From NCBI GenBank assembly GCA_028715585.1, contig JAQURN010000001.1:1-31309 (forward strand): a DNA stretch of 31,309 bases. The letters are read 5' to 3'. This DNA is from Actinomycetota bacterium. GTDB lineage: Bacteria; Actinomycetota; Geothermincolia; Fen-727; JAQURN01. The number at the start of each line of letters is the position of its first letter. Positions within the stretch are counted from its first letter, which is position 1. The position numbers and the translations under genes are program-made. Below the pieces are notes generated by a model. That model saw only the letters and a program-made list of their open reading frames with translations, searched no databases and had not been told where the DNA came from. Positions 1-7,105 of this stretch are shown in pieces.

Positions 1-208
1 CATTTATCAATGAGAAGATATCCGCAATTAAGTCACAGTGCTGTTTGTCTATTTCACTGATAGAAGGAATGTGCTCCTTTGGAAAAATGAGAACATGAAC
101 CGGAGCCACGGGGTTTATGTCCCTTACAGCCATAGCATTTGGTCGCTCATCTACCTTCTCGCTTTCAATCGCTCCGCTAGCCATTCTGCAAAATAAACAT
201 TCTTCCAA
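1..208 (-). CDS. HIT-family protein, N-terminal part (cut by window edge)
   Basis: About 69 codons of a histidine-triad (HIT) family protein are visible before the window ends. The N-terminus carries the CLFC motif, then a stretch reading DINPVAPVHVLIFPKEHI, which is characteristic of bacterial HIT nucleotide hydrolases. The catalytic His-x-His-x-His motif near the C-terminus lies outside the window, so activity cannot be confirmed. I chose the TTG at 208 because an AGGTGA ribosome-binding site lies 5 bases upstream and the family's usual N-terminus begins at this point. The start is 5 bases after the mtaB stop, so the two genes are almost certainly co-transcribed. Family members cleave nucleoside phosphoramidates or dinucleotides in the cytoplasm; the substrate here is unknown. 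Confidence 0.85.
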   Translation of the reverse strand, partial: MEECLFCRMASGAIESEKVDERPNAMAVRDINPVAPVHVLIFPKEHIPSISEIDKQHCDLIADIFSLIN

Positions 209-213
209 TTTGC

Positions 214-1494
214 TCACCTTCCAGAAAAGTTATTGCATCCCATCGTTAAATCCTCTAATCTTCCTTTCAAACCATTGCTATTAGCCTCTTCGATGACAGC
301 AGGCACTTTCTTTCCCACAAGCTCCGGCCAACCTCGGACACTTACTTGCATATACGGCATCGCTCGACCCCTGAGTACTCCGCCGTCTTCTTCGCAGAAG
401 CTCTCCATCAGCACCATGATTATACGTCCCACGAACCCATGGTGAAAATCGCAGGCACTCGAGCTGGCGACTTCTCGCGCTCTTCTGGCTCTCTCGGATT
501 TTTCCCGCGGACTAACTACGTCACCAAAGGCTTCTGCCTTTGTCCCAGGTCGGGGTGAATATTTGAACACATGGGTTCTAGAAAAGCCTGCTTCTTTCAA
601 GAAATCCAGCGTATGGAGAAACTCCTTCTCGCCCTCTGTTGGAAAACCAACCATGGCATCCGTACTCACTGCTACATCGGGGATTCTCCTTTTTATGCGC
701 GATAACTTCTCAAAAAATTCTTCCCTCGTATAACCTCTTCCCATGTCGAAAAGAACTTTATTGTCCGCGCTTTGAAGAGGTATATGCAGATGAGGACAAA
801 TGTTGCCTGGATTTCTTTCCGCAAGAAGGGAAATTACCCCCTCACTTACTTCCGAGAGTTCTATCGAGCTAAGCCTTATCCACGTGTCAGGCACTTCCTC
901 AGCCAAGCCAAGAAGAAGCTCTTCTAACCCTTTTCCGCTCTCAGGATCTTCGTAACGCCCGACGTCTATGCCACAAAGAACAATCTCGCCGGCTCCACCC
1001 TGTGCCAACTCACGAGCTCGAGCCAACACCTTTTCCATCGGGAGACACACCCTTTGCCTCAGCCTGGGAATAACGCAGTAACTGCATCCCCTCTCACAGC
1101 CGTCCTGGATTTTGAGTGGCACCCTTGTTCTCTCCCTAACCAATGCGTGGTTTGCGCGCTCCCCTCTAGTGATGAAATAGCCTGGGATATTTTCCTTATG
1201 GATATTTTTGACCGCGTAAAAAACTCCAATCTCCTCGAATGCTTCGGGTTTCATTTCAACCGCGCAGCCAGTAACGGCGATGCGCGCCCCGCTCTTCTTC
1301 GCCCTTTTGACCTCTTTTTTAGACTTTCTGAATGCCTCCTCGGTTACGGCACAAGTGTTAACGACCCATACCTCAGGGGGTTCCCCTTGAGGAACTGGAA
1401 CGTAGCCTCTCTGGCAAAAACCTTCCTCTATCGCAAGTGAATCCGCTTTATTCACTTTACATCCAAGTGTGGTTATTCGGTAGGTCCCATCCAT
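214..1494 (-). CDS. mtaB: tRNA threonylcarbamoyladenosine (t6A37) methylthiotransferase MtaB
   Basis: This 426-residue radical-SAM enzyme is expected to convert t6A37 to ms2t6A in tRNAs that read ANN codons. The N-terminal UPF0004 domain has its three cluster-binding cysteines (C12, C48, C77). The radical-SAM motif CERGCSYC supplies C133, C137 and C140. The C-terminal 60-70 residues match a TRAM RNA-binding domain. Length is normal for the family. The related family member MiaB is possible, but the short N-terminus and the position next to dnaJ and a HIT gene, as in many Gram-positive genomes, favour MtaB. The ATG start has a GGTGAG ribosome-binding site 5 bases upstream. A 103-base gap separates it from dnaJ upstream, so it may be part of the hrcA-dnaJ transcript. 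Confidence 0.9.
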   Translation of the reverse strand: MDGTYRITTLGCKVNKADSLAIEEGFCQRGYVPVPQGEPPEVWVVNTCAVTEEAFRKSKKEVKRAKKSGARIAVTGCAVEMKPEAFEEIGVFYAVKNIHKENIPGYFITRGERANHALVRERTRVPLKIQDGCERGCSYCVIPRLRQRVCLPMEKVLARARELAQGGAGEIVLCGIDVGRYEDPESGKGLEELLLGLAEEVPDTWIRLSSIELSEVSEGVISLLAERNPGNICPHLHIPLQSADNKVLFDMGRGYTREEFFEKLSRIKRRIPDVAVSTDAMVGFPTEGEKEFLHTLDFLKEAGFSRTHVFKYSPRPGTKAEAFGDVVSPREKSERARRAREVASSSACDFHHGFVGRIIMVLMESFCEEDGGVLRGRAMPYMQVSVRGWPELVGKKVPAVIEEANSNGLKGRLEDLTMGCNNFSGR

Positions 1495-1597
1495 CGTTTC
1501 TCACCAGGTAGGGCTTTCACTTACAAATTGCATCGTCAGAAAGCATTTTTGACGGGTCCCGTTCTGGGCTTGGCAAATTTGTTTTCGAGAAGAAGAG

Positions 1598-2692
1598 CTA
1601 CCTCCCACTTTTCCCCTTGCGCGCCTGAAGGTAGGATTCTAGGATCTTCCTCTGGCCAGAAGTAAGATGTCTGGGAACCGAAACGTCAACCCGAACCAGG
1701 ATATCGCCTTTCTTCCCTCTATGGAGTTCAGGGAGCCCCTTACCCTTTATCTTAAGCGTGCTGCCAGGTTGAGTCCCCGGAGGTATATCAAGCCGCAAAT
1801 CGCCATCGAGAGAGGGTACTTTGACATTCGTACCTAGAGCCGCCTCAGCTATATCAACTGTAACCGTAGTAAGCAAATTTTCCCCTTCGCGCTCGAAGTG
1901 AGGGTGAGGCTCAACTTCAACCGTTACATAAAGATTGCCGTTTCCTTCTCCCCTACCCTTGATGAGTAGCCTGTCTCCGTTTTCGACCCCCGGCGGTATT
2001 TCCACTTCAATTTTGCTATCTTCCCACTCAAAACCGTTCCCCCCACATTTACGACATCTTTCCTTTATAACTTCTCCGGAACCACCACATTCCGGGCAAA
2101 CCCTCGAGCTCATGAATGTGCCGAAAAAGCTTTGCCTAGAAGTCTCAACTCTCCCGCTCCCCTGGCACCTCTGGCAGACAATGAGACCTCCCGGCGCCAC
2201 CCCCCTCCCACCACAACTTTCACAGGAGACTCTTCTTCGCAAATTCAGCTCCCTCTTCGTCCCGGTCAAAACTTCCTCGAGACTAATAGTGATTGAGGTG
2301 TGGACGTCCTTCCCCGTAAAGCGCCTGGGCCTCGTGGCAGAACGCGTGGTCCTGAATGGACCGCTGCCAAACCCTCCGTTGAAAAAAGCTTCAAAGAGAT
2401 CGGAAATAGAACCGAAATCATCGAAACCAAAACCTCCAAAATCTGGAGTAGCCCGCCCATTTACTCCCTCGAGCCCCCACGTATCGTAAACCTTCCTCTT
2501 CTCCGGATCGGATAAAACCTGGTACGCAAAATTGAGCTCTTTGAATTTACCCTCACTATCAGGATCGTCAGGTGCTACATCCGGATGGCATTCTCGAGCC
2601 TTTGCGCGATATGCCTTCTTGATTTCTGACTGATCCGCGCTAGGCGCTACACCTATGATTTCATAGAGATCTCTGGGAGTTTTTTCCGCCAT
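1598..2692 (-). CDS. dnaJ: Chaperone DnaJ (Hsp40)
   Basis: A complete type I DnaJ of 364 residues, the cochaperone that delivers substrates to DnaK and stimulates its ATPase. The J domain (about residues 8-72) has the essential HPD at 36-38. A Gly/Phe-rich linker with repeated GF, FGG and GGFG follows (about 85-115). The zinc domain has four CxxC units: C157/C160, C173/C176, C199/C202 and C213/C216, each followed by a glycine. The C-terminal substrate-binding domains are intact. It lies 48 bases downstream of hrcA, so it should be under CIRCE/HrcA heat-shock control. grpE and dnaK are not in this operon, so the rest of the DnaK machine must be encoded elsewhere. Confidence 0.95.
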   Translation of the reverse strand: MAEKTPRDLYEIIGVAPSADQSEIKKAYRAKARECHPDVAPDDPDSEGKFKELNFAYQVLSDPEKRKVYDTWGLEGVNGRATPDFGGFGFDDFGSISDLFEAFFNGGFGSGPFRTTRSATRPRRFTGKDVHTSITISLEEVLTGTKRELNLRRRVSCESCGGRGVAPGGLIVCQRCQGSGRVETSRQSFFGTFMSSRVCPECGGSGEVIKERCRKCGGNGFEWEDSKIEVEIPPGVENGDRLLIKGRGEGNGNLYVTVEVEPHPHFEREGENLLTTVTVDIAEAALGTNVKVPSLDGDLRLDIPPGTQPGSTLKIKGKGLPELHRGKKGDILVRVDVSVPRHLTSGQRKILESYLQARKGKSGR

Positions 2693-2740
2693 TTCTAATT
2701 CCTCGATAACTCGTACCCCTCAAACAAAAACAATGTCCTA

Positions 2741-3781
2741 TCAATCTTCCGTGATGAAAAGGCTTCTTCCCATTTTATCCGCCACATGCTGAACCAGGCC
2801 AATAGTGCGAGCGTAATCAATACTCGTAGGTCCTAAAACTCCAAGTGACCCTCGTATACCAAAACCAAGTTGAAAACTCGTTCCTATCAACGCGCATTTT
2901 TTCAATTCGCTGAGTTTGTTCTCCCTGCCAATTCGGACTGTCAAGTGTTCCTCTCCAATCAACTCCTCCAGGAGGTCAAGGATGAAGTATTGTTTTTCTA
3001 TCGCCTCCAAGAGAATTTGGACCCACTCAGTTCCCATAGTCCGCATTTCCTTGGCGATATTTGCCGTTCCGCCTATAAAAACCCTATCGTCAAACGAACT
3101 CAGATATTCTCGCGCGGCATCAAGCGCCCCAGAAAAAAGTTTAGACGCGGGGGGAGCAAACCCAGCCTCCTCGATGCTAGAATTGACAATCTTCTGGCTT
3201 AACTTCTTCCCGGAAAAATTACAATTTATATACTCGGCTACCTGCTCCACCTCTTCGACAGAAACTGATTCCTCAAGGGTGAGAAGCTGGCGGCCAACTT
3301 GACCTTTGCGAGTAATAAAAACCGCCATGACCCTTTTTGCCCCAAGTCTCACTAACTCCAGTTTGTAGAGAACATCGGTTTCGCTAATCGGAGAAAAGAC
3401 CATGGCAGTCGCCTTTGTTAGTTCTGAAAGTAGGCGAGAGACTTCCTGAAACATTGCTTCCAATTCTCTAGTTCTCGCGGCGAACAGTTTTTCAACTGCC
3501 TTCCTGTCCTCGACAGTCAGCAATGGCTTTCCCATTAGCATGTCCACGTAGTATCGGTAAGCCATGTCGGTGGGAATTCTCCCGGCAGAAGTATGGGGCT
3601 GCTCGAGAAAACCAAGTTCCTCGAGAACCATCATGTCGTTTCTCACGGTTGCCGCGCTGACGCCAAGGTCATATTCCTTGGCAACTACCTGGGAGCTAAC
3701 CGGCTTCCCGCTGAGAATAAAGTTTTTGGCGACAGCGCCCAGTATTCTCTTTTTTCTCTCGTCGAGGTCTGGAACATCCAT
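2741..3781 (-). CDS. hrcA: Heat-inducible transcription repressor HrcA
   Basis: This 346-residue protein matches HrcA from end to end. The first 75 residues form a winged-helix DNA-binding domain, with the conserved run SAATVRNDMMVLEELGFL and the following HTSAGRIPTD. The middle carries the family's inserted domain, and the C-terminus ends in the GAF-like region containing the typical GPTSIDYAR segment. HrcA binds the CIRCE inverted repeat and depends on GroEL for folding, so titration of GroEL by unfolded proteins derepresses the regulon. A CIRCE element lies 41 bases upstream of this ATG and overlaps the predicted promoter, so the gene is autoregulated. Transcription continues into dnaJ. 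Confidence 0.95.
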   Translation of the reverse strand: MDVPDLDERKKRILGAVAKNFILSGKPVSSQVVAKEYDLGVSAATVRNDMMVLEELGFLEQPHTSAGRIPTDMAYRYYVDMLMGKPLLTVEDRKAVEKLFAARTRELEAMFQEVSRLLSELTKATAMVFSPISETDVLYKLELVRLGAKRVMAVFITRKGQVGRQLLTLEESVSVEEVEQVAEYINCNFSGKKLSQKIVNSSIEEAGFAPPASKLFSGALDAAREYLSSFDDRVFIGGTANIAKEMRTMGTEWVQILLEAIEKQYFILDLLEELIGEEHLTVRIGRENKLSELKKCALIGTSFQLGFGIRGSLGVLGPTSIDYARTIGLVQHVADKMGRSLFITED

Positions 3782-3818
3782 TTTGCCTAGCTCAAGATTT
3801 CAAGCGATTCTTTTTCTA

Positions 3819-3848
3819 ATTTTAGCACTCCACACCACGGTGTGCTAA
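3819..3848 (-). promoter_or_regulatory. Predicted sigma-A-type promoter of hrcA-dnaJ, embedded in CIRCE
   Basis: On the minus strand an extended -10 element TGCTAAAAT (3827-3819) is preceded, after an 18-base spacer, by TTAGCA (3848-3843), a 4-of-6 match to the -35 consensus. Both hexamers overlap the CIRCE arms, so HrcA binding would block RNA polymerase directly. The implied start of transcription is about 30 bases before the hrcA ATG. Confidence 0.6.
3822..3848 (-). promoter_or_regulatory. CIRCE operator (HrcA binding site)
   Basis: The sequence reads TTAGCACTC, nine bases, then GTGTGCTAA on the plus strand. This is the canonical CIRCE element with a single mismatch in the right arm (GAGTGCTAA expected). 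It sits between the lepA stop and hrcA and overlaps the predicted hrcA promoter. Confidence 0.93.
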
Positions 3849-3865
3849 AGCCATCCCACCTTATA

Positions 3866-5662
3866 TTAATACTTACTTCTCATCATCTGAACGAATGCTT
3901 CCTCGGGAATGTCAACTTTTCCCACGCGCTTCATTCTTTTCTTCCCAGCTTTTTGCTTTTCCCAGAGCTTTCTTTTTCTGGTGATATCTCCTCCGTAACA
4001 CTTAGCAGTTACATCCTTTTTTAGAGCTGGAATCGTTTCTCTCGCAATAATACGGCCGCCAACCGCGGCTTGTAGGGATACCTCAAACAGTTGCCTTGGC
4101 AATATCTTCCTCAATTTTTCTAACATTTGCCTCCCATACCTGTAAGCTTCATCCCGCATAACTATCGCGGAAAACGCGTCTACCACCTCCCCCTGCACCA
4201 GAATCTCGAGCTTCACCAGAGGATTTTCCCTATAATCTCCCACCTCGTAGTCGAGAGAGGCATATCCCCTGGATCTACTCTTGAGCTGATCGTAAAAGCC
4301 AATAATCATTTCCGAGAGAGGCATCTCATACGCAAGCTTAACCCTATTGCTCGAAAGGTAGCGCATATCCTTGAAGACACACCGCCTTTCCTTGCAAATT
4401 TCCATCACATTTCCAACTGCCTCATCGCGAGTGATAATGATTAGGGAAACATATGGCTCCTCAATTTTCGAAATTAAATTCGCAGGCGGCATCTTTGCGG
4501 GGCTGTCAACGTGAGACACTCTTCCATCCTTGTCAGTAATTCTGTAATCAACACTTGGGGAAGTGATAAGGAGATTCAGGTTATATTCTCTTTCAAGCCT
4601 TTCCCTTACTACCTCTAGATGAAGGCTGCCTAAAAATCCGCACCGAAAACCAAAACCAAGCGCTTGTGAAGTTTCGGGCGCGTAAGTAAAAGCAGAATCG
4701 TTGAGTCGCAGTTTAGCAAGAGAGTCCCGTAAACGCTCATAATCAGAGCTGTCCACAGGGTATATTCCCGCAAAAACAACAGCCTTCGGCTCTTTGTAAC
4801 CGGGCAATGGCTCTGGAACGCCTCCCTGGGCACTTGTAATGGTATCTCCGACAGGAACTCGGGAAACATCTTTTATTCTAGTTACCACGAACCCAATTTC
4901 TCCAACTGAAAGATTATCCACCTCCCGCATCACGTCCGCGTAGTAACCGACTCTCTCGATCTGGGAGCTTACCCCTGCCTGAATCAGCTCTATTTCCATC
5001 CCACTGGTAAGCGTGCCCGAAGATACCTTCACCAATCCCACGACCCCTTTATAGGAATCGTAGCTGGAATCAAAAACCAATGCGCGCAATCTGTCGTCTT
5101 CACCTCGAGGTGGAGAGGGAATCCTCTGGATAGCCGCCTCCAGAAGTTCCTTTACTCCTTCACCCGTCTTGGCGGAACACAAAAGTACATCTTCGGGATT
5201 CGCCCCTGTCAACTCGACTATTTCCCTCATCGTCTCTTCTGGCATCGCTGTGGGGAGATCTATTTTGTTTATGACCGGGATTACCTCTAGCCCGCTTTCG
5301 CAAGCAAGATTGAAATTTCCAATGGTTTGCGCCTCTACCCCTTGAGTCGCGTCCACCAACAATATAGCGCCCTCACAAGCGGCAAGAGATCTGGACACCT
5401 CGTAAGAAAAATCAACATGCCCAGGAGTATCAACTAGGTTCAACTGGTATTCGATGCCTTCATGGGTGTAATACATCCTTACAGTTTGGGCCTTTATGGT
5501 AATTCCACGTTCTCTTTCTATATCCATCTTGTCGAGAAACTGAGGCAGCGTTTCTCCTTGTTTTGTCACGCCAGTAAGCTCGAGAAAACGATCCGCCAGG
5601 GTGGATTTCCCATGGTCGATGTGCGCGATTATGCAGAAATTCCTTATCCTAGAAGTTTCCAG
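3866..5662 (-). CDS. lepA: Elongation factor 4 (LepA), probable CTG start
   Basis: A 598-residue ribosome-associated translational GTPase. GTPase motifs are all present: AHIDHGKS (P-loop, residues 13-20), ERGITI, DTPGH, NKID and SAK. The LepA-specific C-terminal region is intact, including CYGGDITRKRKLWEKQK and the following KxRMKRVGKVDIPEEAF. The first GTG in this frame (5569) would delete the P-loop, so it cannot be the functional start. Upstream of the P-loop the frame is open only to a TGA at 5671-5669, and the only plausible initiator is the CTG at 5662. It gives an N-terminus (ETSRIRNFC) matching the family, and a GAGGTGA ribosome-binding site lies 6 bases before it. The gene is divergent from rpsT. 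Confidence 0.93.
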   Translation of the reverse strand: METSRIRNFCIIAHIDHGKSTLADRFLELTGVTKQGETLPQFLDKMDIERERGITIKAQTVRMYYTHEGIEYQLNLVDTPGHVDFSYEVSRSLAACEGAILLVDATQGVEAQTIGNFNLACESGLEVIPVINKIDLPTAMPEETMREIVELTGANPEDVLLCSAKTGEGVKELLEAAIQRIPSPPRGEDDRLRALVFDSSYDSYKGVVGLVKVSSGTLTSGMEIELIQAGVSSQIERVGYYADVMREVDNLSVGEIGFVVTRIKDVSRVPVGDTITSAQGGVPEPLPGYKEPKAVVFAGIYPVDSSDYERLRDSLAKLRLNDSAFTYAPETSQALGFGFRCGFLGSLHLEVVRERLEREYNLNLLITSPSVDYRITDKDGRVSHVDSPAKMPPANLISKIEEPYVSLIIITRDEAVGNVMEICKERRCVFKDMRYLSSNRVKLAYEMPLSEMIIGFYDQLKSRSRGYASLDYEVGDYRENPLVKLEILVQGEVVDAFSAIVMRDEAYRYGRQMLEKLRKILPRQLFEVSLQAAVGGRIIARETIPALKKDVTAKCYGGDITRKRKLWEKQKAGKKRMKRVGKVDIPEEAFVQMMRSKY

Positions 5663-5668
5663 CCTTCC

Positions 5669-5675
5669 TCACCTC
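5669..5675 (-). promoter_or_regulatory. Ribosome-binding site that sets the lepA CTG start
   Basis: GAGGTGA on the minus strand ends 6 bases before the CTG at 5662-5660. Its last three bases form the in-frame TGA stop that bounds the lepA reading frame, so no longer N-terminus is possible. Confidence 0.6.
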
Positions 5676-5700
5676 GAGTATTATGATAACTCAGGGTGAC

Positions 5701-5729
5701 TCGACGCAGGACAAGCCTCATGCTAAAAT
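5701..5729 (+). promoter_or_regulatory. Predicted promoter of rpsT
   Basis: TCGACG (5701-5706, 4 of 6 to the -35 consensus) and TAAAAT (5724-5729) are separated by 17 bases. The -10 is extended by TG at 5721-5722. The implied 5' leader is about 50 bases long. Confidence 0.55.
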
Positions 5730-5785
5730 GTCTTCGCTTTAGAACTTTTCGATACGAAGATTGCGAGAATTAAAGCGGAGATGCA

Positions 5786-6052
5786 ATGCCAAACATAAAA
5801 TCTCAAAAGAAAAGGTTGATTAAATCGAGGGAAAGCCGAGCAAGAAACAAATCCGCGAAGTCGGCTCTAAAAACGAAAGTCAAGAAGTTTCGCGCTGCCT
5901 GCGAGGAAGGAGACGCTACCAAGGCTGCCGAGCTCTTTCGCGATGCTTCACGCTCGTTCGACAAAGCGGTATCAAAGGGAATCTTGCACAAAAATAAGGC
6001 TGCTAACGAAAAATCCCGCCTAGCGCGGGCTTTGAATTCCCTCAATTCATAA
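5786..6052 (+). CDS. rpsT: 30S ribosomal protein S20
   Basis: An 88-residue, strongly basic protein with the standard S20 start (MPNIKSQKKRL) and the conserved KSALKTKVKKF and HKNKAANEKSRL segments. S20 binds 16S rRNA early in small-subunit assembly. The ATG has a GCGGAG ribosome-binding site 5 bases upstream. It is the only plus-strand gene in the housekeeping block. It is divergent from lepA and converges on holA, with only 4 bases between the two stop codons. Length is normal. Confidence 0.97.
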   Translation: MPNIKSQKKRLIKSRESRARNKSAKSALKTKVKKFRAACEEGDATKAAELFRDASRSFDKAVSKGILHKNKAANEKSRLARALNSLNS

Positions 6053-6056
6053 TTTG

Positions 6057-7100
6057 TCAGCCTACTATCCTGCTGACCAAGGCATCCAAGACAAAAGCCA
6101 TGTAATCACCCTCAGGAAGAAATCGAGTTTCGTGCATCTCCTGCTGGCAGTCGCGGAAGTCGCAAATTATATCCCTCAGGCGATCAGCAGAGAACTTCCT
6201 GGACTGTTTTACAACCTTGGTCGCAAGAAATCCTGGAATTCCAAGGATTTGAGCAATCTGGGAAATATCAGTCTTCTCAGCCGAAAGTGACTTCGCCCTC
6301 GCGATGAAGCGAAACTGCCTCAGAAGAAGGGAAAATATGCGTTCTGGACTTTCTCCCTGTTTCAATATTCTCTCCAGAAGATACAGGGCAACGTCTCTTC
6401 TTCTGTCAGCGACTGAATCTACGAGCTCGAAGATGTCTTCACGGGCGGAAGCCTTGACCGCCTCGTTCACCTGTTCCATTTCTATTTCCCGCTTTTCCTC
6501 TTCTAAAAAAGATAGGCTATCAATCGCGCCTTCGAGCTCTCTTAAATTAGTTCCAACCTTCTCAATCAAAAGTTTCACGGCTGAAGGGCTTATTTTCTTT
6601 TCCCTCTTCGCGAATTCTCTAACAACCCAAGCCTCGAGGTTTCGGTCATCGTAGCCTGCTCCAAGGGAATATTTCACCACTTCGCTAGTTTGTCTCGCCT
6701 TCTTGAAAATGATGGAGTTTTCCGTTTTTTTAACGGAAGCCCTGGACTCTCGAGTCCCCCCCGATGGCGGGAAGTGCGCAATCAACACCAAGATGGTGGT
6801 CTTGTTTGGCCTTTCCAGATAAGCAGAGAGTTTTTTCTGCTCACCCTGCCTGAGTCTATCCACGTTCCTCACTATCACCAGTCTTCTTTTAGCAAAGAGA
6901 GGCAAAGCCTCCGCCGCGTTGATAATTGCCTCCGCGCTTGTTTCATCAGCATCCAGGACTTCCATATCGGAGATTGATTCCTCTGACGAGGAGAAGAGTT
7001 CAATGAGTCTTTTTAAGGCTTTCTCCATGAGGAGCTCTTCATCGCCATAAAGGAAATAGACATTCTTCAGGTCTTCTAAACTTTTTGCTCTCTTCGCCAA
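6057..7100 (-). CDS. holA: DNA polymerase III subunit delta
   Basis: A 347-residue clamp-loader subunit that opens the beta sliding clamp. The N-terminus has the typical VYFLYGDEELLMEKAL segment. The remainder fits the family's layout: a degenerate AAA+ region, then an all-helical collar domain with the ISPSAVKLLIEKVGTNLRELEGAIDSL-type run and the late FSLLLRQFRFIARAKSL segment. It lacks a functional Walker A motif, as expected for delta. It starts 5 bases after the comEC stop, the usual comEA-comEC-holA arrangement in Gram-positive genomes. The stop faces the rpsT stop. Confidence 0.92.
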   Translation of the reverse strand: MAKRAKSLEDLKNVYFLYGDEELLMEKALKRLIELFSSSEESISDMEVLDADETSAEAIINAAEALPLFAKRRLVIVRNVDRLRQGEQKKLSAYLERPNKTTILVLIAHFPPSGGTRESRASVKKTENSIIFKKARQTSEVVKYSLGAGYDDRNLEAWVVREFAKREKKISPSAVKLLIEKVGTNLRELEGAIDSLSFLEEEKREIEMEQVNEAVKASAREDIFELVDSVADRRRDVALYLLERILKQGESPERIFSLLLRQFRFIARAKSLSAEKTDISQIAQILGIPGFLATKVVKQSRKFSADRLRDIICDFRDCQQEMHETRFLPEGDYMAFVLDALVSRIVG

Positions 7101-7105
7101 GCTTT

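Noticed and set aside
5569..5571. GTG as the lepA start
   Set aside because: It would remove the GTP-binding P-loop, which is encoded in frame just upstream.
6014..6030. CCCGC-CTAGC-GCGGG hairpin near the end of rpsT as terminator
   Set aside because: It lies inside the coding region and is not followed by a T run.
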